A model generated the notes under the pieces. The model was not told the DNA's origin. It did no database searches and saw only the letters and a program-made list of their open reading frames with translations. From NCBI GenBank assembly GCA_902598015.1, contig CACJZT010000003.1:51980-115979 (forward strand): a stretch of DNA of 64,000 nt. The letters are read 5' to 3'. This document shows positions 53,382-63,190 of this stretch, in pieces. A program made the translations under genes and the position numbers. This stretch comes from an uncultured Pelagibacteraceae bacterium. Lineage in GTDB: Bacteria > Pseudomonadota > Alphaproteobacteria > Pelagibacterales > Pelagibacteraceae. The first letter of the stretch is position 1; every line of letters begins with the position of its first letter.

Positions 53382-53434
53382 AATTACATAATAATCGATT
53401 CTCTAAAACTTTCTTAACTCTTTATGGTTGAATT

Positions 53435-54889
53435 TTAAATTTTTTGATCGTAATCCCCAACTTTACCAGTTTTTTGAATTAAATTATCAATAAATTCAAA
53501 GATTTTTATCTTTCTTTTTTCAGAAGTTGCGCTTTCAATTACTATTACTAATGAGGGTTTATTGGAAGATGCTCTTATTAATCCCCAGGATCCATCTTTA
53601 AAAGAAAACCTTATTCCATTTACTGTTAGTATTTCATTAATTTCTTGGTCATCAATTTTTATTTTATCTTCTTTAATTTTCTTAATTTCCTCAACCAATT
53701 TATCAATAACCTCATATTTTTCGCTATCTTTACAGTATGGACCCATTGTAGGACTTTGATAAGTTATTGGTATTTCGTTGAGAATTTCGCTAATCCTTTT
53801 TTCACTTTTATTTAGTAATTTACAAACTTGGATTGCAGAATTTATTCCATCGTCGTATCCGTAACCTAGAGGCTCATTAAAAAAGAAATGTCCACTTTTT
53901 TCAAATCCAGCTAAAGCTTTTTCAGCATTTACCTTTCTTTTGATATGAGAGTGTCCTGTTTTCCAATAAATTGTTTCACAATTGTTTTCTTTTAATACTT
54001 TATCATTTGAATATAGACCTGTGGATTTTACATCAACAATAAATTTACTATTTTTATGATCTTTTGAGAGATTTCTAGCAATTAAAAGCCCTATTTTATC
54101 TGAAAAGATTTCGTTACCTTTATCGTCAATAACACCAACTCTATCTCCGTCACCATCAAACCCAAATCCTATGTCTGCATTATTATCTTTCACAGCTTTT
54201 GAAATTGCATGTAACATTTCTAAATCTTCAGGATTAGGATTATATTTTGGAAAAGTCCAATCCAGATTGCAATCAAGTTCAACGACTTCGCACCCAATAC
54301 CTCTTAAAATTTCTGGTGCAAATATGCCTGCTGTTCCGTTACCACATGCAACAACTGCTTTAATTTTTTTATTTAGTCTGTTTTTTGTTATTAGCTCATT
54401 TTTATATATATCCTGAAAACCATCAATTTTATTTATATTTCCCTTACCATTAATAAATTTTTGATTGAGAGTAATATCTTTTAGTTCTTTCATTTCTTCA
54501 GGTGCATGAGTAAGACCTTTTTTGATACCCATTTTTACACCTGTCCAACCATTTTCATTATGACTAGCTGTAACCATTGCAATTGCATCTGAATTTAAAT
54601 TAAATTGTGCGAAATAAACCATAGGAGATAAAGATAATCCTATATCTTCGATTTTGCATCCAGTTGAAACTAAACCCTCTTTTAATTTTTCTTTAATATG
54701 TTCACTGTAAGATCTGTAATCTTGGCCAACTATAATTCTAGGATTGTCTTTTTTCGTATGTTTAATTATTTGAGTTCCAAGACCTTTGCCAAGTTGAACG
54801 ATTCCATCATCATCTATGTCTTTTTCGTATACCCATCGTGCGTCATATTCCCGAAAGCCGTAGGGATCAATTTTTCCCGAATTATTCAT
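53435..54889 (-). CDS. phosphomannomutase / phosphoglucomutase
   Basis: 484 residues of the alpha-D-phosphohexomutase superfamily. The phosphoserine, Ser109, is in MVTASHNENGWTG, the metal loop is GFDGDGDRVG near residue 243, and the sugar-binding loop is FEKSGHFFF. It interconverts hexose 1- and 6-phosphates for GDP-mannose or related sugars, feeding surface glycans. The two-substrate type (AlgC/ManB) is most likely. It is convergent with the TauE-like gene and divergent from nrdA. Confidence 0.88.
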   Translation of the reverse strand: MNNSGKIDPYGFREYDARWVYEKDIDDDGIVQLGKGLGTQIIKHTKKDNPRIIVGQDYRSYSEHIKEKLKEGLVSTGCKIEDIGLSLSPMVYFAQFNLNSDAIAMVTASHNENGWTGVKMGIKKGLTHAPEEMKELKDITLNQKFINGKGNINKIDGFQDIYKNELITKNRLNKKIKAVVACGNGTAGIFAPEILRGIGCEVVELDCNLDWTFPKYNPNPEDLEMLHAISKAVKDNNADIGFGFDGDGDRVGVIDDKGNEIFSDKIGLLIARNLSKDHKNSKFIVDVKSTGLYSNDKVLKENNCETIYWKTGHSHIKRKVNAEKALAGFEKSGHFFFNEPLGYGYDDGINSAIQVCKLLNKSEKRISEILNEIPITYQSPTMGPYCKDSEKYEVIDKLVEEIKKIKEDKIKIDDQEINEILTVNGIRFSFKDGSWGLIRASSNKPSLVIVIESATSEKRKIKIFEFIDNLIQKTGKVGDYDQKI

Positions 54890-54963
54890 GTGGATATATG
54901 TACATTTTTTTAAAATTTTTATTGATAAATATTTAATAAGTTCTATAAATGTTCTATTGATTT

Positions 54964-54979
54964 ACAATTTATATAGTAT
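54964..54979. promoter_or_regulatory. NrdR-box-like site 1
   Basis: ACAATTTATATAGTAT agrees partly with the NrdR palindrome (ACAC-A-TATAT-GTGT type). It lies 15 bases before a second, better box, which is the tandem spacing known for NrdR operators, and is close upstream of the ribonucleotide reductase gene. Confidence 0.6.
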
Positions 54980-54994
54980 ATCAGGTAAATCTAC

Positions 54995-55010
54995 ACACTA
55001 TATCTAGTTA
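54995..55010. promoter_or_regulatory. NrdR-box-like site 2
   Basis: ACACTATATCTAGTTA is a close NrdR-box match. Its start lies 31 bases after that of site 1, so both boxes are on the same helix face. A -10-like TATAAA is at 55028-55033, so the box overlaps the -35 region and would repress nrdAB when NrdR binds. A GGGAG ribosome site at 55042-55046 precedes the ATG. Confidence 0.7.
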
Positions 55011-55050
55011 TTTACTAGATTTTTTAGTATAAAGATAAAAAGGGAGTTTA

Positions 55051-56988
55051 ATGAACAAAATATTGTCTCAGGCAATCAGGAAGGCTGTCTCTGATTATAA
55101 ACCTGCGGAAAAAATTAGCAATAATGACAAAAGACCAGACTTATTTTCACTAAATAACAACACAGAGTTGTTTCAAAATTCTAAAGGGATAACTATTAAA
55201 ATAGATAGATCTAGAGATAATAATTTAACAGATTTTGGAAGAGCAACACTAAGTGATAGATACCTTGGAGAAAACGAGTCTTTCCAAGATTTATTTGCAA
55301 GAGTTGCAAGTCATTATGCAGATGACAACTTGCACGCGCAAAGACTTTACAACTACATCAGTAATTTATGGTTCATGCCAGCAACACCAGTTTTATCAAA
55401 CGGTGGAACAAAAAGAGGATTACCAATTTCTTGTTTCTTAAATGAAGCGGGGGATAGCTTAACTGGAATATTAGATCTATGGAGTGAAAATGTTTGGTTG
55501 GCTGCCAAAGGTGGAGGTATTGGAAGTTATTGGGGTAATTTAAGATCTATTGGAGAAAAAATTGGAAGAGTTGGAAAAACTTCAGGCATTATTCCTTTTA
55601 TAAAAGTTATGGACTCTTTGACAATGGCGATCAGTCAAGGTTCTTTAAGAAGAGGATCAGCAGCTTGTTATCTTCCAATTGATCATCCGGAGATAGAAGA
55701 ATTCATTGAAATGAGAAGACCAACAGGTGGTGATCCAAATAGAAGATCATTAAATTTACACCACGGTGTTTTAGTTTCAGATGCATTTATGAGAGCCGTA
55801 GAGCTAGATGAACAATGGGCATTAAAAAGTCCAAAAGATCAATCAGTACAAGCTACTGTTTCTGCAAGAAATTTATGGATTAGATTATTAACTGCAAGAA
55901 TTGAAACTGGAGAACCTTATATTGTTTTCATTGATACAGTTAATAGAATGATACCTCAACATCATAAGCTTGCTGGTTTAACAGTTAAGACATCTAACTT
56001 GTGTAGTGAAATAACTTTACCAACAGGAATTGATAAAGAGGGTAGAGATAGAACGGCAGTATGTTGTTTATCATCTTTAAATTTAGAAACTTATGATGAA
56101 TGGAAAGACGATGAAAACTTTGTTCCAGACGTAATGAGATTTTTAGATAATGTATTAACGGACTTTACTGAAAAAGCACCTGAGTCATTTAGTGATGCTG
56201 TTTATTCAGCATTGAAAGAAAGAAGTGTTGGTCTAGGTGTTATGGGACTTCATTCATTCTTTCAACAAAAAATGATTCCTTTTGAGTCAGTGATGAGTAA
56301 AGTTTGGAATAAAAAAATATTTGAAAGCATCCAAAAACAAGTTGATCAAGCTTCAAAAGATTTGGCCGATGAAAGAGGTGCATGTCCAGATGCTGCTGAT
56401 TATGGTATTAATGAAAGATTTTCAAATAAAACTGCAATAGCTCCAACTGCTTCAATTTCAATTATCTGTGGTGGAACATCTCCAGGAGTTGAACCAATTG
56501 CAGCAAATAGTTATACACATAAAACTTTGTCTGGATCATTTAATGTTAGAAATAAATATCTAAGTAAATTATTAGAGAAGCACGGTAAAAATGATGATGA
56601 AACGTGGTCAAGTATAACAACAAATCAAGGCTCAGTTTCTCATCTTGATTTTTTAACACAACAAGAAAAAGACGTATTTAAAACAGCTTTTGAACTAGAC
56701 CAGAAATGGATTGTGGAATTAGGTGCAGATAGAACACCTCATATTTCACAAGCACAATCAATAAATATATTTATACCTGCAGATATTCATAAAAGGGACT
56801 TACACCAAATCCATTTCCAAGCTTGGAAAAAAGGGTTGAAGAGTCTTTATTACTGCAGATCTAAATCAATACAAAGAGCGGAAAACGTAAACGATGCAAA
56901 TTCTACAGATGTAACTGCAAATGTTTACAAATCTAAGAAACAAGAAAATCAACAACCAGAATACGAGGAGTGTTTATCATGTCAGTAG
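55051..56988 (+). CDS. nrdA: class I ribonucleotide reductase, alpha subunit, without ATP-cone
   Basis: 645 residues. Catalytic residues are Cys128 in LPISCFL, Asn316, Cys318 and Glu320 in SNLCSEI, and cysteines 338-339 in TAVCCLSSLNL; the C-terminal redox pair is CLSC (641-644). E. coli NrdA has about 760 residues because of an N-terminal ATP-cone; here only about 60 residues precede the core and lack it, so dATP shut-off may be missing. It makes deoxyribonucleotides with NrdB. It is behind tandem NrdR-type boxes. Confidence 0.93.
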   Translation: MNKILSQAIRKAVSDYKPAEKISNNDKRPDLFSLNNNTELFQNSKGITIKIDRSRDNNLTDFGRATLSDRYLGENESFQDLFARVASHYADDNLHAQRLYNYISNLWFMPATPVLSNGGTKRGLPISCFLNEAGDSLTGILDLWSENVWLAAKGGGIGSYWGNLRSIGEKIGRVGKTSGIIPFIKVMDSLTMAISQGSLRRGSAACYLPIDHPEIEEFIEMRRPTGGDPNRRSLNLHHGVLVSDAFMRAVELDEQWALKSPKDQSVQATVSARNLWIRLLTARIETGEPYIVFIDTVNRMIPQHHKLAGLTVKTSNLCSEITLPTGIDKEGRDRTAVCCLSSLNLETYDEWKDDENFVPDVMRFLDNVLTDFTEKAPESFSDAVYSALKERSVGLGVMGLHSFFQQKMIPFESVMSKVWNKKIFESIQKQVDQASKDLADERGACPDAADYGINERFSNKTAIAPTASISIICGGTSPGVEPIAANSYTHKTLSGSFNVRNKYLSKLLEKHGKNDDETWSSITTNQGSVSHLDFLTQQEKDVFKTAFELDQKWIVELGADRTPHISQAQSINIFIPADIHKRDLHQIHFQAWKKGLKSLYYCRSKSIQRAENVNDANSTDVTANVYKSKKQENQQPEYEECLSCQ

Positions 56989-57992
56989 AAAGTCTAAAAG
57001 ATACAAAACAAAAAATTATAGAACCAAAAAAAATGGGCCTATTAGTTGAGAACCCAGTTTATAAACCATTCAGATACCCATGGTGTTATGATGCTTGGTT
57101 AACTCAACAAAGAATTCATTGGTTACCAGAGGAAGTTCCACTCGGCGATGATGTCAGAGATTGGCAAAAAAATCTTTCAGAGTCAGAAAAAAATTTATTA
57201 ACACAAATTTTTAGATTTTTTACTCAAGCAGATGTTGAAGTTAATAACTGTTATTTAAGACATTACACAACTGTATTTAAACCTACAGAAGTTTTAATGA
57301 TGATGACAGCATTTGCTTCTATGGAGACGGTGCATGTGGCAGCTTATTCACATTTATTAGACACTATTGGAATGCCAGAATCTGAATATTCTGCATTCAT
57401 GAAATACAAAGAGATGAAAGATAAATATGATTACATGCAAAACTTTAATGTAAACTCAAAAGAAGATATCGCAAAAACTGTTGCAGTATTTAGTGCCTTT
57501 ACAGAAGGTCTTCAATTGTTTGCAAGTTTTGCAATTTTATTAAACTTCCCAAGACACAACAAACTCAAAGGAATGGGTCAGATAGTTACTTGGTCAGTAA
57601 GAGATGAAACTCTTCATTGTAATTCTATGATTAGAATTTTTAAAGAGTTCATTAAAGAAAATCCTGAGATTTGGACTCCGAAACTTAAAAAAGAACTTTA
57701 TGAAGCTTGCAGAACTATAATTGAACACGAGGATGCATTTATTGATCTAGCTTTTGAAATGGGACCAATGCAAGGTTTAACTGCTCAAGAAGTTAAAGAT
57801 TACATTAGGTTCATTGGTAATAGAAGATTAACTCAGTTAGGTCTTGAGCCAATATATGATGTGCAGAAAAATCCATTAACATGGTTAGATACGATGTTAA
57901 ATGCAGTTGAGCATATGAACTTCTTTGAAGGTAGAGCCACTGAATATTCAAAAGCATCTACACAAGGTAACTGGATAGACGCTTTCTCCTAG
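56979..57992 (+). CDS. nrdB: class I ribonucleotide reductase, beta subunit
   Basis: 337 residues from the ATG at 56979, which overlaps nrdA by ten bases; GAGGAG at 56965-56970 is its ribosome site, so the GTG at 56970 is unlikely. Iron ligands fit Asp85, Glu116, His119, Glu176, Glu210 and His213, and the radical tyrosine is Tyr123 in AAYSHLL. All ligands and the Tyr are intact, so this is a tyrosyl-radical type. No ATP-cone is fused here either. Confidence 0.95.
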   Translation: MSVESLKDTKQKIIEPKKMGLLVENPVYKPFRYPWCYDAWLTQQRIHWLPEEVPLGDDVRDWQKNLSESEKNLLTQIFRFFTQADVEVNNCYLRHYTTVFKPTEVLMMMTAFASMETVHVAAYSHLLDTIGMPESEYSAFMKYKEMKDKYDYMQNFNVNSKEDIAKTVAVFSAFTEGLQLFASFAILLNFPRHNKLKGMGQIVTWSVRDETLHCNSMIRIFKEFIKENPEIWTPKLKKELYEACRTIIEHEDAFIDLAFEMGPMQGLTAQEVKDYIRFIGNRRLTQLGLEPIYDVQKNPLTWLDTMLNAVEHMNFFEGRATEYSKASTQGNWIDAFS

Positions 57993-57998
57993 GATTGA

Positions 57999-58247
57999 GT
58001 GATAGTAAGTCCCTGTATAAGTATTTGTAAAACTGATCCAGTATCAGGTCTATGCTATGGATGTGGTAGATCTGATGAAGAAAAGAAAATCTGGAAAGAC
58101 TCTGAAACAACTGATGATTGGAAAAATAAAAATCTAAAAGAAATAGAAAACAGGCTTTCAGGTTGGCAATTAGAGAGCTTTAAAAGGTCTTACAAAAACA
58201 AAATTGAAAAAGGTGTCTCTTTATATAAAGAAAAGCAAATTAAATAA
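57999..58247 (+). CDS. DUF1289 family protein
   Basis: 82 residues starting at a GTG. The pattern SPCISICKTDPVSGLCYGCGRSDEEKKIW with four cysteines defines DUF1289, a likely iron-sulfur or zinc-binding protein of unknown role. It follows nrdB by six bases and may be in the nrd operon, though the family is widespread without this context. Confidence 0.88.
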   Translation: MIVSPCISICKTDPVSGLCYGCGRSDEEKKIWKDSETTDDWKNKNLKEIENRLSGWQLESFKRSYKNKIEKGVSLYKEKQIK

Positions 58248-58249
58248 TA

Positions 58250-59374
58250 TTATCTTTGATTTAGAAGCATTACTTTTCTGTATTTACTTCCTTTGTATTT
58301 AGCCAATGGTCTAATTAATTTATTTGATGAATGTTGTTCCATTATATGGGCTGACCAACCAGTAATCCTTGAAATTACAAATATTGGTGTAAAGAAATCA
58401 GTATCAAAACCCATTAAATGATATGTTGGTCCTGTTGGGTAATCTACGTTTGGATGAATATTCTTTTTACTAATCATTACTTTTTCAACAATATCGTAAA
58501 TCTTTAAAAACTTTTTATCTTTTTTAATTTTAGCAACTTTTTTGAAATACTCTTTCATGGTTGGAACTCTAGAATCACCACTTTTATAAACTCTGTGCCC
58601 AAAACCCATCACAACCTCTTTTTTCTTTAAGGCATTATTGATCCATTTTAAGGCATTCTCAGGTTTTTTGATTTTATTCATCATATGCATGACCTCTTCA
58701 TTAGCGCCTCCATGCAAAGGTCCTTTTAAACTTGCAATGGCACCTGTTATTGCGCCATGAATATCAGATAAACTACTTGTTATTGTTCTAGCAGTAAAAG
58801 TTGAAACATTAAAACTGTGTTCTGCGTATAGAATTAAAGATACATCAAAGGCTTTTACAATTTCTTTTTGAGGAACCTTTCCAAAACACATATAGAAGAA
58901 GTTTTCTGCAAAAGTTAATTCTTTTTTAGGTTTAATAATCTTCTTACCTTTTCGTATTCTATAAAAAGCTGCTAAAGCGGTTGGAGTTTTAGCTAAAATT
59001 CTTAAAGCTTTTCTTGTATTTGCTTCTTGAGAATTATCTGTAGTTTCTTTATCCTCTAATCCCATTACACTAACCGCTGTTCGAGCAACATCCATAGGAT
59101 GAGACTTTTTTGGCATGTGTTTGATTATTTCGTAAAGATTTTTTGATAAATCTCTATGTCCCCTTTCAATTTTTTCAAATTGTCTTAGCTCTATACTGTT
59201 TGGTAAATCACCCTTCAAAATAAGATACGCAGCTTCTTCAAATCTACAAAATTCACACAGATCCTGAACAGCATATCCCCTATAGGTTAATGAGTTGATC
59301 TCAGGCATAACTTTAGAAACTTCTGTTTCATCAACAACAATTCCTAATAAACCTTTTTTTACTTCTTCACTCAT
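58250..59374 (-). CDS. prpC: 2-methylcitrate synthase / citrate synthase
   Basis: 374 residues, the short citrate-synthase form used for 2-methylcitrate. Active-site patterns are GPLHGGANEEVMHMM, MGFGHRVYKSGDSRVPTMKEY and GFDTDFFTPIFVISRITGWSAHIMEQ. It joins propionyl-CoA and oxaloacetate. The role is supported by the prpB and prpD genes directly upstream on the same strand, each overlapping the next by one base. Confidence 0.9.
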   Translation of the reverse strand: MSEEVKKGLLGIVVDETEVSKVMPEINSLTYRGYAVQDLCEFCRFEEAAYLILKGDLPNSIELRQFEKIERGHRDLSKNLYEIIKHMPKKSHPMDVARTAVSVMGLEDKETTDNSQEANTRKALRILAKTPTALAAFYRIRKGKKIIKPKKELTFAENFFYMCFGKVPQKEIVKAFDVSLILYAEHSFNVSTFTARTITSSLSDIHGAITGAIASLKGPLHGGANEEVMHMMNKIKKPENALKWINNALKKKEVVMGFGHRVYKSGDSRVPTMKEYFKKVAKIKKDKKFLKIYDIVEKVMISKKNIHPNVDYPTGPTYHLMGFDTDFFTPIFVISRITGWSAHIMEQHSSNKLIRPLAKYKGSKYRKVMLLNQR

Positions 59375-60270
59375 TATTCATGTCCCTCAGTACTAAAATT
59401 ATATATCTTTTCGTCTAAAGAGTTGTATTTTTCATACTCAACTAGATCATACAATCTTTTTCTGGTTTGCATCTTATCTATAATATTATTTTGATGTCCA
59501 TCCGCAAAAATGGCACGTAGACCATCCTCAACACTTTTCATCGCTAATCTTTGTGTAGTAACTGGATAAATAACAATATTATAACCAAGCTCTTCTAATT
59601 GTTTAAAGTCTAGCAACTTCGATTTACCAAACTCAGTCATATTGGCTAAAAGATAACAATCTAGTGATTTTCTAACTTTTTCAAACTCAGTTTCATCTTT
59701 TAATGCTTCTGGAAAAACAATTTCTGCACCAGCATCAATATAAGATTTGCAACGATCAATCATTTTATCAATACCCTCTACACTTTTAGCATCTGAACGT
59801 GCAATGATTTTAAATTGTTTATCTGATCTCGCTTCTACACATTCTTTAATTTTTTTTGTCATATCCTCTTTTGATATCAATTCTTTATTGTCTAGATGGC
59901 CACATCTTTTCTGTTCAATCTGATCTTCTAAATGAATTGCTGAAATTCCAAAATTTTCAAATGTTTGAACAGTTTCTTTACAAGATTTAAAACCTGTATC
60001 GACATCAACAATGGTTGGAAGATTTGTAACACGTGCAATTTGTTTTGACCTGTTGCTTACATCATTAAGAGTTGTTAATCCTATATCTGGATAACCCAAA
60101 TCGTTAGACATAACACCTCCAGATACATAAACTCCATCATATCCAATTTCTTCAATAACTTTTGCTGTTAATGGATTATATGCACCAGGTATTCTTAAAA
60201 TTTTATTTGATTTTAGTTTATTATCTAAATCAATTCTTTTCTCTTCAGGTTTTTTTTCAACAAAGTGCAC
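59374..60270 (-). CDS. prpB: 2-methylisocitrate lyase (PrpB-like)
   Basis: 298 residues of the isocitrate lyase/PEP mutase family. The catalytic signature QKRCGHLDNK, with its Cys, is preceded by HLEDQIE, and PTIVDVDTGFKS and IIARSDAKSVEGID are present. It would split 2-methylisocitrate into pyruvate and succinate. Family members also act on other substrates, but the prpC and prpD neighbours, each in one-base overlap, support PrpB. Confidence 0.88.
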   Translation of the reverse strand: MHFVEKKPEEKRIDLDNKLKSNKILRIPGAYNPLTAKVIEEIGYDGVYVSGGVMSNDLGYPDIGLTTLNDVSNRSKQIARVTNLPTIVDVDTGFKSCKETVQTFENFGISAIHLEDQIEQKRCGHLDNKELISKEDMTKKIKECVEARSDKQFKIIARSDAKSVEGIDKMIDRCKSYIDAGAEIVFPEALKDETEFEKVRKSLDCYLLANMTEFGKSKLLDFKQLEELGYNIVIYPVTTQRLAMKSVEDGLRAIFADGHQNNIIDKMQTRKRLYDLVEYEKYNSLDEKIYNFSTEGHE

Positions 60271-61772
60271 TAGAATATTCCTTTTTTATTATTCGATTTT
60301 AAGTATCTTCTACTTACTTCAATATTTAGTTTTGTAAGCTGATTATTTTTTAATTTTTTTAAATTTTGAACATCTTTTAAAAATCTATCACTTTCTTTTT
60401 TAGAAATAATATTTTCTGTTAAAATTTTAAATTTATTTATATAATCTTTTCTTTCAAAAGGTCTTTTACCGTAAGGATGAGCATCTGCTCTTTCTAATTC
60501 CTCAATAATTTTTTTCCCATTATTTAATGTTACTATAACCTTTGCACCAAAAGATTTCTTTTTTGGATCAGGATCATGGTATTTTTTTGTCCATTTTTTA
60601 TCCTCATGAGTTTTAATTGATCTCCATATTTTAATAGTGCTTTTTTTATTAGCTCTCTTTTTAGTATAAGACTTTACATGATGCCAATCTGCATCTTCTA
60701 AAGCTACTGCAAAAATATACATTATTGAGTGATCTAAAGTTTCTCTACTAGCATTCGGATCCATTTTTTGTGGATCATTAGATCCAGTCCCTATTACATA
60801 ATGCGTGTGATGACTTGTATATATATCTATTTTTTTAATTGTATTTAAATTATCAATTTTTTTATTAAGTGCTTTTGCAATATCAATTAATGCTTGAGCT
60901 TGATATTCTGCGGAATATTCTTTTGTATATGTTTCGAGAATGGCTTTCTTTTCTTCGTTCTTTTTAGGCAAAGGAACAAAATATTTAGCATTTTTTCCAT
61001 CTAATATTCTTGCAATTACACTGTCTTCACCTTCATAAATAGGACTCGGAGCTCCTTCACCTCTCATCGTTCTATCCACAGCTTCAATTGCTAATTTTCC
61101 TGCATGAGCTGGAGCATACGCCTTCCAACTTGAAATCTCACCTTTTCTTGATTGTCTTGTTGAAACACTCACATGTAATGCTTGTTGAACAGCTTGATAA
61201 ATAGTTTCTGTATTTAATTTTAACATAGATCCAATACCAGCAGCAACACTTGGTCCCAAGTGAGCGATATGATCAACTTTGTGTTTATGAAGACAAATAG
61301 CTTTTACAAGATTAACTTGCACTTCATAAGCAGTTATAATTCCTCTTAATAAATCATTTCCATTTTTTTTTAATTGTTGTGCCACTGCTAAAAGAGCAGG
61401 AATATTATCACCAGGATGACTGTAATCAGCTGCTAGAAATGTATCATGAAAATCTAATTCTCTAACAGCAGTTCCATTTGCCCACGCAGCCCATTCACAA
61501 TCAAATTTTAGTTTTGAATTTATGCCAAAAAGATTAGCTCCATTTTTTCTAACATGTTTTTTTGCCATTTCTCTTGCAGATATTACAGGTCTTCTATTTA
61601 AGGAGGCTATAGCAACAGAAGCGTTATCAATAATTCTATTAATAACCATTTCTACTGAATTTTTATTTAATTTAGCATTATCACTTGCTATCTCTGCTAT
61701 TTTCCAAGCAAGCTGTTTCTTCTTTGGAAGATTTATTTTTGATGGATATACTTTAATTGTATGCAATAACAA
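60270..61772 (-). CDS. prpD: 2-methylcitrate dehydratase
   Basis: 500 residues of the MmgE/PrpD family. Landmarks are [54 protein letters not shown] and [25 protein letters not shown]. It dehydrates 2-methylcitrate towards 2-methylisocitrate. It heads the prpDBC operon; 53 AT-rich bases separate it from gph, which is on the same strand. Confidence 0.93.
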   Translation of the reverse strand: MLLHTIKVYPSKINLPKKKQLAWKIAEIASDNAKLNKNSVEMVINRIIDNASVAIASLNRRPVISAREMAKKHVRKNGANLFGINSKLKFDCEWAAWANGTAVRELDFHDTFLAADYSHPGDNIPALLAVAQQLKKNGNDLLRGIITAYEVQVNLVKAICLHKHKVDHIAHLGPSVAAGIGSMLKLNTETIYQAVQQALHVSVSTRQSRKGEISSWKAYAPAHAGKLAIEAVDRTMRGEGAPSPIYEGEDSVIARILDGKNAKYFVPLPKKNEEKKAILETYTKEYSAEYQAQALIDIAKALNKKIDNLNTIKKIDIYTSHHTHYVIGTGSNDPQKMDPNASRETLDHSIMYIFAVALEDADWHHVKSYTKKRANKKSTIKIWRSIKTHEDKKWTKKYHDPDPKKKSFGAKVIVTLNNGKKIIEELERADAHPYGKRPFERKDYINKFKILTENIISKKESDRFLKDVQNLKKLKNNQLTKLNIEVSRRYLKSNNKKGIF

Positions 61773-61825
61773 AATAACTCCTAATTTGTGATTTTGTTTT
61801 AATAGTTAAAATAAATTAATCAATA

Positions 61826-62506
61826 TTAAAGATATTGAGATACAATTTTTTCAATACCTACAAAGTCTTTTATTAAGTGATTATGATAAATTTCATCAAT
61901 ATTTTTTTCAGTATATCCATCCTCTAATAAAATCATTGGAATATCTGCCGCTTTGGCTGCATTTGCATCCGACTCACTATCACCAATCATAATTGATTTA
62001 TTTTTACTACCATCTAAAATTTCTATGATTGTTGTTATATGTCTCGGATCAGGTTTACAATAATCAAAAGTATTATAACCTGCAACATACTCGAAGTAAT
62101 CATATATCCCAATTTTTTTTAAAAGATCTACTGCAAGATGTTCCGTTTTATTCGTACATACAGCCATTGATATATTTTCTTTTTTACACCAATTTAAAAA
62201 ATCTTTTACACCAGGCATCAGAGTACTTTCATTTAAAATATTTTTTCCATAATAAGAAATAAATTCATCTGTCATTTCATTTTTAATTTTCTCATTAATC
62301 GAGGTTAATTCTTTTTTGGCCTGGCTCCATATAGATCTACCAATCATTGCCCCAGCTCCTTGACCAACAGTATTTTTAAGTTCATCAAGAGATTTTGTGG
62401 GGTATCCAAATTTCCTCATAACATGGTTATGAGCAAGCATTAGATCAGGTGCTGTGTCTACTAACGTACCATCTAAATCAAAAAGAACTGTGAATTTTTG
62501 TGTCAT
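61826..62506 (-). CDS. gph: phosphoglycolate phosphatase (HAD family)
   Basis: 226 residues. HAD motif I is LFDLDGTLVDTAPDLMLAHN, motif II CTNKT, motif III and IV KPDPRHI and MIGDSESDANAAKAADIPMILLEDGYTE. It removes phosphate from 2-phosphoglycolate, formed by DNA repair or oxidative damage. It is divergent from the GlmU-like gene by about 70 bases. Confidence 0.9.
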   Translation of the reverse strand: MTQKFTVLFDLDGTLVDTAPDLMLAHNHVMRKFGYPTKSLDELKNTVGQGAGAMIGRSIWSQAKKELTSINEKIKNEMTDEFISYYGKNILNESTLMPGVKDFLNWCKKENISMAVCTNKTEHLAVDLLKKIGIYDYFEYVAGYNTFDYCKPDPRHITTIIEILDGSKNKSIMIGDSESDANAAKAADIPMILLEDGYTEKNIDEIYHNHLIKDFVGIEKIVSQYL

Positions 62507-62575
62507 TTAAAAAGTATTAATAAGAAATAAATTGTGAATTAATTAAATCAATACCCAGTTATATACAACTATCTA

Positions 62576-63184
62576 ATGAATAGTCAAAATTTACAAAATA
62601 AACTTAGAGATAAATTTTTAAAAAAAGGTGTCAAAATGAAGGGGCCTGAGACAGTTTTTTTTTCTAAAGATACTAAAATTGGAAAAAATGTAGAGATAGA
62701 ACCTTACGTTGTGTTTGCCGATAAAGTGAAAATAGGAAACAATGTAAAAATTTTATCTTTCTCTCATCTTGAGGGTGTTAAAATAGATAATGATGTAAGT
62801 GTAGGTCCATATGCACGTTTAAGACCTGGAACAAAAATAAAATCTGGATCAAAAATTGGAAATTTTGTTGAGGTAAAAAAATCTATAATAAATAAAAATT
62901 CTAAAGTTAATCATTTATCATATATTGGAGATGCACTAGTAGGGAAGGAAGTTAATATTGGAGCTGGAACAATAACTTGTAATTATGATGGAAGAAAAAA
63001 AAGTAAAACAAATATTAAGGATAAAGTATTTGTAGGTTCAAATACTTCTTTGGTAGCACCAGTTACTCTGAATGAAAAAAGTGTCATAGGTGCAGGTTCA
63101 GTAATTACTAAAAATGTATGCAAAGGGTCGTTGGCATTAACAAGATCAAATCAAAAAGAAAAGAAAAATTACAAAAGGAAATAA
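62576..63184 (+). CDS. stand-alone GlmU acetyltransferase domain (glucosamine-1-phosphate N-acetyltransferase)
   Basis: 202 residues corresponding only to the C-terminal half of GlmU, with the linker helix and left-handed beta-helix. Marks are [51 protein letters not shown] and [16 protein letters not shown]. The uridyltransferase half of normal GlmU (about 450 residues) is missing, and nothing upstream encodes it. It would acetylate glucosamine-1-phosphate, in an operon with glmS. Confidence 0.87.
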   Translation: MNSQNLQNKLRDKFLKKGVKMKGPETVFFSKDTKIGKNVEIEPYVVFADKVKIGNNVKILSFSHLEGVKIDNDVSVGPYARLRPGTKIKSGSKIGNFVEVKKSIINKNSKVNHLSYIGDALVGKEVNIGAGTITCNYDGRKKSKTNIKDKVFVGSNTSLVAPVTLNEKSVIGAGSVITKNVCKGSLALTRSNQKEKKNYKRK

Positions 63185-63190
63185 TAAGTA

